Positions 16,367 through 26,371 of a stretch of 64,000 nt of DNA are shown in pieces. Position numbers and translations under genes: made by a program. Source of the DNA: Prolixibacteraceae bacterium (lineage in GTDB: Bacteria > Bacteroidota > Bacteroidia > Bacteroidales > Prolixibacteraceae). The notes beneath the pieces are model-generated. The model did no database searches. It saw only the letters and a list, made by a program, of their open reading frames with translations, and was not told where the DNA came from. Where the stretch lies: contig JAQUIJ010000005.1 of assembly GCA_028683385.1 (NCBI GenBank), forward strand, positions 279,119-343,118, given 5' to 3'. Within the stretch, counting starts at the first letter, position 1; every line of letters starts with the position of its first letter.

Positions 16367-19096
16367 ATGGATAAATTTTCACAAGTGGGAAATCAGGAAA
16401 TAGCTGCCATCGAAGAAATGTATTCTTCGTATCTTGTTGATCCTGAATCTGTAGATTCGAGCTGGAAGAATTTCTTTGTCGGTTTTGAATTTGCCCGTAA
16501 AAATTTCGCTGATAACAAAGTTTTAGCACACGACGAAAAGATTGATAAGGAATTTGCAATTCTTAACCTTATCCATGGTTATCGTCAGCGTGGTCATTTA
16601 TTTACCAAGACCAATCCGGTTAGGTCTCGCAGAAAGTACTCCCCAACACTGGACATCGAAAACTTTGGGTTACAGAAGTCTGATCTGAATACTGTTTTTC
16701 AGGCAGGAAATAGCATTGGCATTGGCCCGGCAACCCTTAGTGCAATTGTAGAACATCTCGAAGCGACCTATTGCGAGTCGATAGGCGTTGAATATGTTTT
16801 TATGCGCGATCCGGCACTGATTGATTGGCTGAAATTTAAAATGGAATCGACCCGAAATTCGGAAAATTTCACTCCTGAAAAACGGAATCATATTTACTAT
16901 CACCTGAAACTAGCGGTTGGATTCGAAAATTTCATTCATAAGAAATTTGTTGGGCAGAAACGGTTTTCACTTGAAGGCGGCGAAGCGCTGATTCCTGCTC
17001 TTGATGCTGTTATTGAGCATGGTTCGGAGCTTGGAATTCAAGATTTTGTGGTTGGAATGTCGCATCGTGGCCGTTTAAATGTTCTGGCAAACATTCTGAA
17101 AAAACCTTACGAACATATTTTTAAAGAGTTTGTAGGTAAGGAATACGAGCAGGACATCTCACTTGGTGATGTCAAATACCATTTGGGATACGAGAACGAT
17201 GTGGAAACCGATTCAGGGAAGAAAATTCATCTGAGCCTGATGCCTAATCCATCGCATCTTGAAACGGTAGGTGCATTGGTTCAGGGAATGGCTCGCTCTC
17301 GAATTGATATAAAATACGAAGGTAATTACGATAAAGTAGCTCCAATTGTTATTCATGGAGACGCTGCTATTGCTACACAGGGGATTGTGTATGAAGTGAT
17401 TCAGATGTCGCAGTTGGATGGTTACAAAACCGGTGGAACCATTCATTTGGTGATTAATAATCAGGTTGGATTTACAACCAATTATTTGGATGCCCGATCG
17501 AGTACCTACTGTACCGACGTTGCCAAAGTGACCCGTTCACCTGTATTTCATGTGAATGGCGATGATGTAGAGGCCATTATTTTTACCGTCAAACTGGCAA
17601 TGGAATTCCGGCAAAAATATCATGCTGATGTATTTATCGATATTTTATGCTATCGCAAATACGGACACAATGAAGGTGATGAACCTCGTTTTACTCAGCC
17701 GTTATTGTATAAGGCCATCGAAAAACACCAGAACCCTCGTGATATTTATGCCGAAAAACTAGCTGCGCATGGAGTGATGTCTCTCGATGAAACTTCAAAG
17801 CTAAATCATGAATTTGATCAATATCTGGAAGCAAAATATCAGGAGTCTGAAAAAATAGATAAAGTTAAAGTTCGCCAATTTTTGAATAGTGAGTATCGTG
17901 CCTTTGATAATCCGGCTAAAAAGAATTTGCTGAAATCCGTAAAAACCGGGCTTGCAAAAAGTGAATTGTTTCGCATTGCAGAAAGAATAAATTCACTTCC
18001 GGCTGAAAAAAAATTCTTTAAAAAGATTGATCGGATTGTAGAAGACCGCCGCATGATGATGCTCGATAACCGTATGGACTGGGCGATGGCCGAGCTGCTT
18101 GCATACGGAACTTTGCTTGAAGAAGGTTTTCCTGTCAGGCTGAGTGGTCAGGATTCGGAACGTGGAACTTTTGCACACCGGCATGCTTCGTTTGTTGTTG
18201 AAGATACCGATGAAAAGTATTTTCCATTGAAAAATATTAGCGAAAAGCAGGCCAATTTCCATGTTTTTAATTCGCTTTTATCGGAGTATGGCGTACTCGG
18301 ATTCGAATATGGCTATTCGCTTGCCAATCCAAATGGTTTGACCATTTGGGAAGCTCAGTTTGGCGATTTCGCCAATGTTGCTCAGGTTATTTTCGATCAG
18401 TATATCTCCTCGGCATACGAAAAATGGGGAATGATGAATAGCTTGGTTTTGTATCTTCCTCATGGCTACGAAGGTCAGGGGCCGGAACATTCAAGCGGAC
18501 GTATTGAGCGTTTTTTAAATCTGACCGCCGATAATAATATGCAGGTTGTTGTTCCAACTACTCCGGCCAATATGTTCCATTTGCTTCGTCGGCATTTGCA
18601 CTGGAATGTGCGTATTCCGCTCGTCATTTTCACGCCTAAGAGTCTGTTACGACACCCAATGGTAACTTCGTCGGTTGATGAATTGGCCGAAGGTTCATTC
18701 CACGAAATCATTGAAGACACAGTGCATCATCCTGAAACGATTCAGAAACTGGTTTTCACCTACGGAAAATTGTATTACGATTTGCACAAACGGATGGCGG
18801 AAGAAGGTGTTACAAATATGGCAATCGTTCGGGTGGAGCAATTATTTCCACTGCCAATCGAACAAATAAAATCAATCATTGCCAAATATCCGAAGGTTGA
18901 AAACGTTTACTGGGTGCAAGACGAACCGTCGAATATGGGCGCATGGTCGCACATTCAGCGCTTTTTGCCAGATGTGCCTTTTACATTAATATCACGTTCG
19001 GCAAGTGCAAGTCCGGCCGGAGGTTTGATGTTTCAGCACAACACCCGGTTAAAGAAAATACTGGATACCGTTTTTGAAGAAAAAGTGTTGGCCTGA
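16367..19096 (+). CDS. sucA: 2-oxoglutarate dehydrogenase E1 component
   Basis: Thiamine-diphosphate-dependent decarboxylase of the 2-oxoglutarate dehydrogenase complex in the TCA cycle. It has 909 residues, near the family norm. The N-terminal segment (EMYSSYLVDPESVDSSWKNF) is the family's E2-contacting region. Further landmarks are the substrate-side FVVGMSHRGRLNVLANIL near 225-242, the ThDP-binding HGDAAIA with LVINNQVGFTT near 330-370, and the C-terminal YLPHGYEGQGPEHSSGRIER near 700-719. It is followed after 285 bp by sucB. Confidence 0.97.
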   Translation: MDKFSQVGNQEIAAIEEMYSSYLVDPESVDSSWKNFFVGFEFARKNFADNKVLAHDEKIDKEFAILNLIHGYRQRGHLFTKTNPVRSRRKYSPTLDIENFGLQKSDLNTVFQAGNSIGIGPATLSAIVEHLEATYCESIGVEYVFMRDPALIDWLKFKMESTRNSENFTPEKRNHIYYHLKLAVGFENFIHKKFVGQKRFSLEGGEALIPALDAVIEHGSELGIQDFVVGMSHRGRLNVLANILKKPYEHIFKEFVGKEYEQDISLGDVKYHLGYENDVETDSGKKIHLSLMPNPSHLETVGALVQGMARSRIDIKYEGNYDKVAPIVIHGDAAIATQGIVYEVIQMSQLDGYKTGGTIHLVINNQVGFTTNYLDARSSTYCTDVAKVTRSPVFHVNGDDVEAIIFTVKLAMEFRQKYHADVFIDILCYRKYGHNEGDEPRFTQPLLYKAIEKHQNPRDIYAEKLAAHGVMSLDETSKLNHEFDQYLEAKYQESEKIDKVKVRQFLNSEYRAFDNPAKKNLLKSVKTGLAKSELFRIAERINSLPAEKKFFKKIDRIVEDRRMMMLDNRMDWAMAELLAYGTLLEEGFPVRLSGQDSERGTFAHRHASFVVEDTDEKYFPLKNISEKQANFHVFNSLLSEYGVLGFEYGYSLANPNGLTIWEAQFGDFANVAQVIFDQYISSAYEKWGMMNSLVLYLPHGYEGQGPEHSSGRIERFLNLTADNNMQVVVPTTPANMFHLLRRHLHWNVRIPLVIFTPKSLLRHPMVTSSVDELAEGSFHEIIEDTVHHPETIQKLVFTYGKLYYDLHKRMAEEGVTNMAIVRVEQLFPLPIEQIKSIIAKYPKVENVYWVQDEPSNMGAWSHIQRFLPDVPFTLISRSASASPAGGLMFQHNTRLKKILDTVFEEKVLA

Positions 19097-19200
19097 AAAA
19101 GAAAGTCACAGTGATCAGTCTCAGTAGTCAGTGTCAATAGCAAAAACTCAGGCAAACAGATCAGTTGTCAGTTGATATTGTACGATAAAATTGTTAATAA

Positions 19201-19290
19201 TTGAAGTGGGTATTACCCTGAAAGGGTTAAATATCAATAGCCCAGGGTAAGTGAGGAACGAACGAAACCCTAGGTAAACGGTCCCGCATA
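19201..19290. repeat. Interspersed short-palindrome repeat between sucA and sucB
   Basis: The sucA-sucB spacer carries ACCCTGAAAGGGT (5-bp arms around GAA), then CCCAGGGT and AACCCTAGG as near-complementary arms. The form is the same as in the repeat blocks at 28585-28720 and 36500-36600. Upstream, at about 19106-19175, is a low-complexity CAGT-rich run. The spacer interrupts what would otherwise be a compact operon. Confidence 0.5.
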
Positions 19291-19381
19291 AATAAAGGCG
19301 CATTAGTTAATCAAATTTGAAAAGTTGAAGTTGTATGCGCCGAATTGAAGAACAAAATTGAAACAAATAAAAAAACCAATC

Positions 19382-20641
19382 ATGTTAATCGAAATCAAAG
19401 TGCCAACACCCGGTGAATCAATTACTGAAGTTGAACTCGGGAAATGGCTGGTTGCTGAGGGTGATCTTGTTGAAAAGGATCAGGAGGTAGCTGAAATAGA
19501 ATCGGATAAAGCCACTTTGACTTTGTCTGCAACAGAAAGTGGACAAATTAAAATACAAATTCAGGAAGGAGAGCGGGTTGCTGTTGGCGCAATTGCCTGC
19601 ACCATCGATACTAGTTTTGTTGTAGAAAGAAAGACAGAAAAGGAACCCATTGCCTCCGAACTTTTTGTTAAGCCTCAGGAAGCTAAAGTTTCAGAACCTG
19701 AAAAGAAAAGTATAGCGAAAGCAGCCGTTAAACCTGAAGATTCAAATGTAAAGGTTACTCCGGTAGCTCGTGAAATGATGGAGGAAAACAATCTCTCGAT
19801 GGACGAAGTTTTGAGCGGATTGCACCGGATATCGAAAGGAGATATTGAAGCAGTACTGGCACTTCCGAAGCAAAATCAGAAAACGATTGTGCCATCAAAG
19901 GGGACATTCTCCAGAGAGGAAAAACGTGAGAAAATGACTTCGTTACGCCGTAAACTGAGTGAACGTTTGGTGGCGGTAAAGAACGAAACGGCCATGCTCA
20001 CCACGTTCAACGAAATTGACATGAGCAGGGTGATGGAGATGCGTACCAAGCTTCAGAATAAGTTTGTCGAGAAATATGGCTTGAAACTGGGTTTTATGTC
20101 CATTTTCAGTAAGGCAGTGGCTGAGGCTATGCAGTTTCATCCAACAATTAATGCTCAAATCAATGGCGAAGAAATTATCTCTCCTGAATTTGTAGATATT
20201 GGTATCGCGGTGCAAACACCCAAAGGGCTGATGGTTCCGATTATCCGGAACACGGAAAGCAAAACAATTGCTGAAATCGAAATAGAATTAAAAGTGCTGG
20301 CCGAAAAAGCCCGAACTAAAAAGATAACCGTTGAAGAACTGACTGGTGGAACATTTACAATTACCAATGGTGGAACTTTCGGTTCATTGATGTCGACACC
20401 AATTATCAATCCGCCACAATCGGCTATTTTAGGGATGCACAACATTGTTGATCGCCCAATTGCAGTAAACGGACAAGTTGTGATTCGTCCGATGATGTAT
20501 GTGGCTCTATCGTACGATCACCGCATCATCGACGGGAAAGATTCCGTGGGCTTCCTTGTGAAGGTAAAAGAACTGATTGAGAACCCCGAGCGATTGCTCA
20601 CCAATGGCCGGAATCCGGAGGAAGTTTTGCTGGGTTTGTAA
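19382..20641 (+). CDS. sucB: 2-oxoglutarate dehydrogenase E2, dihydrolipoyl succinyltransferase
   Basis: Core acyltransferase of the 2-oxoglutarate dehydrogenase complex. From the ATG at 19382 ([20 protein letters not shown]) it has 419 residues; the longer TTG-started frame adds only eight unlikely residues. In order: a lipoyl domain with the lipoylated Lys in [11 protein letters not shown] near 38-48, a Glu/Lys/Pro-rich linker, a peripheral-subunit-binding domain ([20 protein letters not shown] near 126-145), and the catalytic domain ending in [15 protein letters not shown], which holds the catalytic His and Asp. A terminator follows. Confidence 0.96.
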   Translation: MLIEIKVPTPGESITEVELGKWLVAEGDLVEKDQEVAEIESDKATLTLSATESGQIKIQIQEGERVAVGAIACTIDTSFVVERKTEKEPIASELFVKPQEAKVSEPEKKSIAKAAVKPEDSNVKVTPVAREMMEENNLSMDEVLSGLHRISKGDIEAVLALPKQNQKTIVPSKGTFSREEKREKMTSLRRKLSERLVAVKNETAMLTTFNEIDMSRVMEMRTKLQNKFVEKYGLKLGFMSIFSKAVAEAMQFHPTINAQINGEEIISPEFVDIGIAVQTPKGLMVPIIRNTESKTIAEIEIELKVLAEKARTKKITVEELTGGTFTITNGGTFGSLMSTPIINPPQSAILGMHNIVDRPIAVNGQVVIRPMMYVALSYDHRIIDGKDSVGFLVKVKELIENPERLLTNGRNPEEVLLGL

Positions 20642-20663
20642 GAATTCATGACTGAAAATACTG

Positions 20664-20698
20664 AAGCTCTTTCCTTTATGGGGAGGAGCTTTTTTTAT
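20664..20698 (+). terminator. Rho-independent terminator of sucB
   Basis: AAGCTCTTTCC (20664-20674) pairs along its length, with three G-T pairs, to GGGAGGAGCTT (20681-20691) around a short loop, then a T-rich run. Confidence 0.85.
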
Positions 20699-20759
20699 TT
20701 TTGAGGTTTGGTTCTGACCGAATCTTTGTACATTTACAAAACAACCTAAAAGATACTCA

Positions 20760-21266
20760 ATGAAGCCACTTTTTTTTCTCAGTTTAATTCTGGTAATCCT
20801 GACTTCATGCTCCCCAAATAAAGCTCCGGAAACCAAACATCACTCCAACTTCCATTTTGCCAAAGTTGATAAATCCACTTTCGGGAAAACAGAATTGGTT
20901 TACATCCCGATTTACAGCGATATTTATTACATCGATACTAAACATACATTTTCACTTACGGCAACATTAAGCATCCGGAATACTTCTTTTAAGGATTCCA
21001 TCTATGTTTTTGCAATTGACTATTACAATTCAGGTGGGGAAAAGATACGTCGCTACAACGAGTCGACTTTACTAGTCAAACCTATGGAGTCGGTTGATTT
21101 TGTTGTTGAAAATAAGGATGACACTGGTGGTGTAGGTGCAAATTTTGTGGTAGAGTGGGGGGCAAAGCCAGAAGCACAGCGACCCTATTTCCAGGGAGTA
21201 ATGATTGGGACATCTGGTCAACAGGGTATTTCGTTTACTACTGAAGGAATTGTTATTCAGAAGTAA
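20760..21266 (+). CDS. DUF3124-like lipoprotein
   Basis: A 168-residue lipoprotein: signal segment MKPLFFLSLILVILTSC with the lipobox Cys at residue 17, then a beta-rich body (YIPIYSDIYYIDTKHTFSLT, then LSIRNTSFKDSIYVFAIDYY) resembling DUF3124 proteins. The conserved-looking C-terminal part includes GGVGANFVVEWGA and PYFQGVMIGTSGQQGISFTT. No function is known. It follows the sucB terminator and is likely its own transcript. Confidence 0.72.
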   Translation: MKPLFFLSLILVILTSCSPNKAPETKHHSNFHFAKVDKSTFGKTELVYIPIYSDIYYIDTKHTFSLTATLSIRNTSFKDSIYVFAIDYYNSGGEKIRRYNESTLLVKPMESVDFVVENKDDTGGVGANFVVEWGAKPEAQRPYFQGVMIGTSGQQGISFTTEGIVIQK

Positions 21267-21339
21267 TCAGGAAATTGTTTTCTTACCCATTGATGCGAAG
21301 CCAATGACTACAAATTATTGCTAAGCGCAACTTTCAGGT

Positions 21340-22242
21340 TTATTTGCTTAATTCTATGCTTTTTGTTCCAAACGGGATGGTCAATCCAAGCCATGGAATG
21401 GCAATAAAACTGCCAATATCACCTCCGATGGGTATGAATGCTCCGAAGTCTAATCCGGTATGTTTGATTATCCGACGACCTCCCAATGACATCAAAACCA
21501 TAAAGTTATCTTGCGTACCAATGAAATAGTTCTCTGTAATGAAATAGCCTTTAGCTCCGGTTCGAATCATTCCACTGATGTTAATTGTAGGATTGCTTGC
21601 CATTTGTCCACCAGCATAACCCCAGCCTAGTCCAATGTTTAGGTTTTGGTCTTTTGATCCGAACGTGGTAATTCCATATAAAATTCCAAATCCGGATTTT
21701 GATTCTCCGACAACGGTTCCCATAAGTGCTCCAATACCCAAATTGAATTGGTTTTCAACAACAGGAACCGAAAACTTGGCTGTTATCCATGCCGGTGTAT
21801 AGGACGATGCAAAAAGAAATAGAGGAACAGTCCCAATTCCGGCCGAAAGATGGTTGGTTATGCCATAAACAGCCTGATTAAAAAGAACCCATACGTTTTG
21901 GTAATAACCTTCTCCTTGTTTAAGGCTATAGCCGTTTGGTGCCCAAAAGTAACGGGTTTCCTGAGGATTATCGAGCCAATAGCTCCCATCCTTTGATTGA
22001 ACCGCGGTGAGCCGGGAGATTTTTTTTATTTCGGATTGCGGGATTGTAATCTCCCCGAGTTTGTCCGTTTTTATCCGGATTGTTTCAGATGTTTTATTCA
22101 GGATAATTCCAAAATACTCATTGCCATCAATTGTTTCTATTTGATATTTGGTAGAGTCTTGAAAATTCTGGGAATAGGACAATGTTGGAATTCCGCTTAA
22201 AATAACGATTAACAGGATGAGTATTGATAATGTTTTTTTCAT
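21340..22242 (-). CDS. Exported hypothetical protein, probable outer-membrane or beta-rich
   Basis: A 300-residue protein with a signal peptide (TLSILILLIVILSGIPTLSY, cleavage near SYSQ). Residues 30-75 resemble a small beta domain (DGNEYFGIILNKTSETIRIK). The rest is Gly- and aromatic-rich with alternating strands (GIGTVPLFLFASSYTPAWIT, then GLGWGYAGGQMASNPTINIS), as in small outer-membrane barrels. I cannot assign a role. It is convergent with the DUF3124 lipoprotein gene. Confidence 0.62.
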   Translation of the reverse strand: MKKTLSILILLIVILSGIPTLSYSQNFQDSTKYQIETIDGNEYFGIILNKTSETIRIKTDKLGEITIPQSEIKKISRLTAVQSKDGSYWLDNPQETRYFWAPNGYSLKQGEGYYQNVWVLFNQAVYGITNHLSAGIGTVPLFLFASSYTPAWITAKFSVPVVENQFNLGIGALMGTVVGESKSGFGILYGITTFGSKDQNLNIGLGWGYAGGQMASNPTINISGMIRTGAKGYFITENYFIGTQDNFMVLMSLGGRRIIKHTGLDFGAFIPIGGDIGSFIAIPWLGLTIPFGTKSIELSK

Positions 22243-22344
22243 GATTGTAGGAATTGAAAATAATAGATCAAATCTTTCATCATAACTTATTTTAATCCAA
22301 ATTGTTCAAAGTGAATTTTGTTGGATAATTTTCAGAAAATTGGG

Positions 22345-22381
22345 CAATAAAAAAGCCACCCGCATGTGAGGACGAGTGGCT
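22345..22381 (-). terminator. Rho-independent terminator of the rpsF-rpsR-rplI operon
   Basis: On the minus strand AGCCAC and GTGGCT form a stem with further partial pairing inside, followed directly by TTTTTTATT. It lies 55-90 bp after the rplI stop. Confidence 0.82.
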
Positions 22382-22435
22382 CTATCTGTTTGTTTGAAAA
22401 TGCTTGAGTTCTGTATTTATAAACGGTTAATAAAT

Positions 22436-22882
22436 TTATTCTGAAACTACTTCGAAGCCTAATTCAACAATTACTTCTTTGTGTAATTTGATTTTGGCAG
22501 TATAGTTTCCTACTTCTTTAACACTGTCGTCTGAAATCATGATCTGTTTGCGGTCGATTTCAAATCCTTTAGCATTGATAGCTTCAGCCAGCATGATGGT
22601 ATTAACCGAACCGAAGATTTTTCCGGTTGTGCTGGTTTTTGCTCCAATAACCAATTGAACAGTTTTGAGTTTTTCAGCAATACTTAAAGCAAGATCTTTT
22701 AATTTTGCTTCTTTGTGTGCCCGTTGTTTAATATTTTCAGCCAAAACTTTTTTTGCTGATCCGGTGGCGATAACAGCCAATTTCTGAGGAATCAAAAAGT
22801 TACGACCAAATCCGTCTTTAACAGTTATAACATCATCTTTCGACCCTAGTCGCGCGACGTCCTGTAATAATATAATTTCCAT
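22436..22882 (-). CDS. rplI: 50S ribosomal protein L9
   Basis: A 148-residue L9. The N-terminal rRNA-binding domain is clear (MEIILLQDVARLGSKDDVIT, then VKDGFGRNFLIPQKLA), followed by the long connecting helix and the C-terminal domain with the loop SVNTIMLAEAINAKGFEID. It is the last gene of the S6-S18-L9 operon and ends before a good terminator. Confidence 0.96.
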   Translation of the reverse strand: MEIILLQDVARLGSKDDVITVKDGFGRNFLIPQKLAVIATGSAKKVLAENIKQRAHKEAKLKDLALSIAEKLKTVQLVIGAKTSTTGKIFGSVNTIMLAEAINAKGFEIDRKQIMISDDSVKEVGNYTAKIKLHKEVIVELGFEVVSE

Positions 22883-22901
22883 TTTTATTCAGCTTTTAAA
22901 A

Positions 22902-23171
22902 TTATTTCATCATATCAGTAACATATGGCAGTAACGCGATATGACGTGCTCTTTTAACTGCTTTGGCCACTTTGCGTTGATACTTCAAAGAGGTTCCAGT
23001 AATACGACGTGGTAAAATTTTACCCTGCTCGTTTAAGAATTTCTTCAAAAATTCACCGTCTTTGTAGTCAATGAATTTAATTTTATTCTTTTTAAAGCGG
23101 CAATACTTTTTCTTTTTGATTTCAACCGAAGGTGGGGTTAAATATCTGATTTCACTTGAATTTGCTGCCAT
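22902..23171 (-). CDS. rpsR: 30S ribosomal protein S18
   Basis: An 89-residue S18 with the usual core [20 protein letters not shown] and [20 protein letters not shown], then [17 protein letters not shown]. It lies 3 bp downstream of rpsF and 19 bp upstream of rplI. Confidence 0.96.
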   Translation of the reverse strand: MAANSSEIRYLTPPSVEIKKKKYCRFKKNKIKFIDYKDGEFLKKFLNEQGKILPRRITGTSLKYQRKVAKAVKRARHIALLPYVTDMMK

Positions 23172-23174
23172 AAT

Positions 23175-23528
23175 TTAGTTCTCCTTTTCAGTTTTAGCTT
23201 TTGTTTTAAGTCTTCTTTTTTCGCTGTAAGCAACTGCATGTTTATCCTTGCTGAAAGTCAGGAAACGGATAATACGTTCGTCGCGTCTGAATTGAGTTTC
23301 CAAGGTTTTTGCAAACGATGGGTCGGCGGCAAATTCGAAGAGTTGATAGAACCCTGTCGATTTTTTTTGAATGGGATAAGCTAATTTGCGCAATCCCCAG
23401 TCCTCTTCTGAGACCATTTCGCCACCGTGTTCGGTGATGATGTCTCTGAATTTTTTTACCGTTTCCTTTACCTGAATATCAGATAAAACGGGAGTAATAA
23501 TGAAAACGGTTTCATACTGGTTTTTCAT
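23175..23528 (-). CDS. rpsF: 30S ribosomal protein S6
   Basis: A 117-residue S6. The N-terminus [20 protein letters not shown] and the motif [20 protein letters not shown] are typical; S6 pairs with S18 on 16S rRNA. It is the first gene of the operon. The Lys-rich C-terminal tail ([13 protein letters not shown]) is of the kind seen in Bacteroidota S6. Confidence 0.96.
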   Translation of the reverse strand: MKNQYETVFIITPVLSDIQVKETVKKFRDIITEHGGEMVSEEDWGLRKLAYPIQKKSTGFYQLFEFAADPSFAKTLETQFRRDERIIRFLTFSKDKHAVAYSEKRRLKTKAKTEKEN

Positions 23529-23693
23529 AAAACTTCTGAATTAATTATACATGAATACTTTATACCTAAAAATAGGTGGCGCAAAATTAGAAATAATTCG
23601 CTATTATTCAAACATGTCGATGAAAAGATTCTATAATTAGTTTTAGATCAGCAAAAATTGGCTTTTGATCGTTCAATTTTTGCGCCGAGCTGG

Positions 23694-24560
23694 TTAGAGT
23701 ATTTCAGCTATTTCTTTCAGGTAATTAACCTTTTCCAGTAATCCTGCCTGTTTGTAGTCGTTGCTAAGTTTTTCGACCAGTCGTTTAATGATAATCCGGT
23801 CAGGGCACGGTTCTGGTTGATGGTTATGTTCTTGTAAATCGGCTGATTGCCGCAGGTAGTCTACTTCTTTAGGTCCAATTATCGCCCCTTTATTCGATGG
23901 ATTAATGTAGAAAAGAATTTGGCTGTTGTTGCCTTCATCATTCACCAATCGGGCCATATCCTTATCGAAATAACCCACTAACGGATTACTGTCGAAATCG
24001 ATGTAATGAACAGGCAGATTGAGTGAGCGCGCGATTAAAGTATAGATAATCGTGATTGAAAAGGGGTTGCCTCTTCGGGTATCCAATACACGGTTGATGT
24101 ATGAGTTCTGTGGTAATTCAGTATTGTCGCGGTCAATTTTAAACTTGTAACGATCGAAGAAAATGTGGTTTAGAATGGTGATTTTCTCAAGTGAAGTCAG
24201 CGAATTCTTGAATTCGAGCCAAACATCTTTTCTGATTTTTTCGAGCTGAATTTGAATTGATTTGAGTTTCAACTCCGGATACTGATAGCGCGAAATCAAA
24301 AATATCCCTTCAAATAAATCGAGCGTTTCCTGGCTGGCCCAATTTTTAATTTTGTCCTTGGTGTCTTTAAGCTGAATTTGCTGAATAATGAACTCAATCC
24401 TTTGTTGAACCAACTCTTCAAAACTGGTTTCCCAAATGTGTTCCAGGCGATCAACAATCGAAACATCCTCCTTTAGCATTTCTACCAAAACAAGATTGAA
24501 GACTGATTCATCAGGGTCGTCAAGTAGTTTTATCAGAGAGTCCAGCTTGAGCTCATTCAT
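23694..24560 (-). CDS. SirB1/transglutaminase-like family protein
   Basis: A 288-residue cytoplasmic protein of the SirB1 (transglutaminase-like) type. The family block is NSYINRVLDTRRGNPFSITI near 148-167, with IARSLNLPVHYIDFDSNPLV near 172-191. The usual catalytic cysteine of transglutaminases is not in the expected position, so enzymatic activity is doubtful. It lies 12 bp downstream of the nucleoside phosphorylase gene and is probably in the same operon. Confidence 0.75.
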   Translation of the reverse strand: MNELKLDSLIKLLDDPDESVFNLVLVEMLKEDVSIVDRLEHIWETSFEELVQQRIEFIIQQIQLKDTKDKIKNWASQETLDLFEGIFLISRYQYPELKLKSIQIQLEKIRKDVWLEFKNSLTSLEKITILNHIFFDRYKFKIDRDNTELPQNSYINRVLDTRRGNPFSITIIYTLIARSLNLPVHYIDFDSNPLVGYFDKDMARLVNDEGNNSQILFYINPSNKGAIIGPKEVDYLRQSADLQEHNHQPEPCPDRIIIKRLVEKLSNDYKQAGLLEKVNYLKEIAEIL

Positions 24561-24572
24561 ATTTGCTTTTGT

Positions 24573-25442
24573 TTAACTTGTTAAGCGATCAAGTACCAGT
24601 TTAATCAATGTTTCCATCGATTGATGATAATTCGAGTTTGCTTCCTTTTTTAAGCGGTTTGCAATAATCAAGCATATTGTCAATGCTTCGTGCCCGAGTA
24701 GTTTCGACAATCCGTAAATGGCCGAGCATTCCATTTCGAAGTTGGTTATTTTATGCCCCTCAAACGTGAATGATTCAATTTTTTCATTCAAGTCAGGATC
24801 TGCCAACGGCAATCTCAAAACTCTTCCCTGAGGTCCGTAAAATCCAGGCGCCGAAATGGTTACTCCGGCGATTGTGTCGTTCCGGTGCATCTTTTTCAGA
24901 AGCAACTCGGAGCAATTAACCACATACGGTGAGGTTAATTGCTTGCCCCAATCGGTATGTTTCCTGAAAGCTTCCTCAAATGCCAGATCAGAAACCGAGT
25001 TTCGGTTGGCATAAAAGTTCAACAGACCGTCAAACCCGATGGCTTTTTGGGAAATAACAAATGAATTGACTCCCAGAAAATCCTGAAGTCCTCCGGAAGT
25101 ACCGATCCGGACAAAATTTAATTTGCGGTGAACAGGATTAATTTCGCGGGTAACTAAATTGATGTTGGCCAGCGCATCCAGTTCGTTGACTACAATGTCG
25201 ATATTGTCGGTTCCAATGCCGGTTGAAACAATGGTAACGCGTTGATTATTGTATTTCCCGGTTGTTGAAACAAATTCGCGGTTTTGTACCTGAAATTCGA
25301 TATCGGTGAGTAATTTTCCAATCAGTTCAACCCTTCCAGGGTCTCCAACCAGAATGATATGATCTGCAATTTGTTCAGATTTAAGGTGCAAATGGAAGAT
25401 ACTTCCATCAGTATTTATAATGAGTTCGGACGATTTGATCAT
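24573..25442 (-). CDS. Nucleoside phosphorylase (uridine phosphorylase-like)
   Basis: A 289-residue nucleoside phosphorylase that would split a nucleoside with phosphate in salvage. Phosphate-site motif ILVGDPGRVELIGKLL near 29-44; GIGTDNIDIVVNELDAL near 75-91; FVRIGTSGGLQ near 109-119 (family RxGTxG); and NFEMECSAIYGLSKLLG near 227-243 with the ribose-binding Met-Glu. It resembles uridine phosphorylases more than purine enzymes, though specificity cannot be fixed here. Confidence 0.85.
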   Translation of the reverse strand: MIKSSELIINTDGSIFHLHLKSEQIADHIILVGDPGRVELIGKLLTDIEFQVQNREFVSTTGKYNNQRVTIVSTGIGTDNIDIVVNELDALANINLVTREINPVHRKLNFVRIGTSGGLQDFLGVNSFVISQKAIGFDGLLNFYANRNSVSDLAFEEAFRKHTDWGKQLTSPYVVNCSELLLKKMHRNDTIAGVTISAPGFYGPQGRVLRLPLADPDLNEKIESFTFEGHKITNFEMECSAIYGLSKLLGHEALTICLIIANRLKKEANSNYHQSMETLIKLVLDRLTS

Positions 25443-25634
25443 TTTCGATTTTTTTGTTTGCCTAAACTAGATAAAATGGATTTAAAAGTCAATTATTTTC
25501 AACGAAATCGTTGCTGTTCGGTTCATTTCAGGCTTATTCAGGTTTATTTTTCAGAAATAACGTTGATTGTCTTAAGTAAAGTTCATTTCTCCTGAAATAA
25601 ATTCGGGTATCAAACCTTGATTGGGAGGGTTTAT

Positions 25635-25642
25635 TATTTTTG
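25635..25642 (+). promoter_or_regulatory. -7 promoter element almost touching the thioesterase start
   Basis: TATTTTTG matches TAnnTTTG exactly and ends 6 bp before the ATG at 25649. If used, the message would be leaderless or nearly so. A CTTG at 25616-25619 is a poor -33 candidate with short spacing. Confidence 0.5.
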
Positions 25643-25648
25643 TAAATC

Positions 25649-26128
25649 ATGAGAAAGATTAAAAATATTCACCTGAACGACGATCCGGAAGTTTACCAGT
25701 GCTTTGGATGCTCTCCTTACAATGAATTTGGATTACACCTCGAATTTTGGGAAGACGGCGACGAAGTGGTCTCATCTTGGAATCCTCGTCCGATTTTACA
25801 GAGTTATCCGAAAGTTTTGCATGGTGGAATTCAGTCGACTTTGCTTGATGAAATTGCCGGTTGGGTTGTGTATGTTAAATGCGGAACGGTTGGCGTAACC
25901 GCTGAAATGAAAGTCAGGTTTAAAAAGCCGTTGATGATCGATCAGGGCGAAATTACCATCCGGGCAAAACTGTTGGAACAAAACAAACGAATGGCAACAA
26001 TTCAATCCCGATTGATCAATTCTTTAGGTGTGGTTTGTGCCGAAGCCGAACTGCGATTTTTCCTGTTGTCTGAAACTGAAGCTCGCGAGAAATATCATTA
26101 TCCGGGCGTTGAGGCGTTTTTTGAATGA
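25649..26128 (+). CDS. PaaI-type hotdog thioesterase
   Basis: A 159-residue acyl-CoA thioesterase of the 4HBT/PaaI hotdog fold. The family pattern HGGIQSTLLDEIAGW appears near 53-67, with the catalytic Asp/Glu pair, and the strand VGVTAEMKVRFKKPLMIDQG follows near 77-96. The N-terminus (DPEVYQCFGCSPYNEFGLHL) has the C-x-x-C seen in many such proteins. The acyl substrate is unknown. It stands alone between repeat-rich spacers. Confidence 0.85.
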   Translation: MRKIKNIHLNDDPEVYQCFGCSPYNEFGLHLEFWEDGDEVVSSWNPRPILQSYPKVLHGGIQSTLLDEIAGWVVYVKCGTVGVTAEMKVRFKKPLMIDQGEITIRAKLLEQNKRMATIQSRLINSLGVVCAEAELRFFLLSETEAREKYHYPGVEAFFE

Positions 26129-26371
26129 AGATCGGAGACCGAAGACCGAAGACGGAAGACCGAAGCGCCGCTCACTGAGCCGCGAAGCGAGTATTTGAAT
26201 ATGAAGTCAGAAGATCGAAGTCGGAAGTCGGAAGACCGAAGACCGAAGACCGGAAACCGGAAGACGGAAGACCGAAGCGCTACTCCTTGTAAGCATTCGA
26301 CTTGGGTTTTGTCAAACGCTTGTCATTATAAAACTTTTAACTTTCGACGTTGAACATTAAACTTACTATTT
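26129..26371. repeat. GAAGACC-type heptanucleotide repeat clusters
   Basis: Two clusters of degenerate 7-bp units (CGAAGAC/GGAAGAC) cover about 26128-26168 and 26208-26280. Both end in the same 18-mer GACGGAAGACCGAAGCGC (26151-26168 and 26263-26280). A short related run is seen downstream of ftsY near 11974-11990. No coding frame is supported. Confidence 0.7.

Noticed and set aside
19358..19381. Earlier TTG start for sucB
   Set aside because: The eight extra residues are not seen in E2 proteins; the ATG at 19382 starts the lipoyl domain normally.
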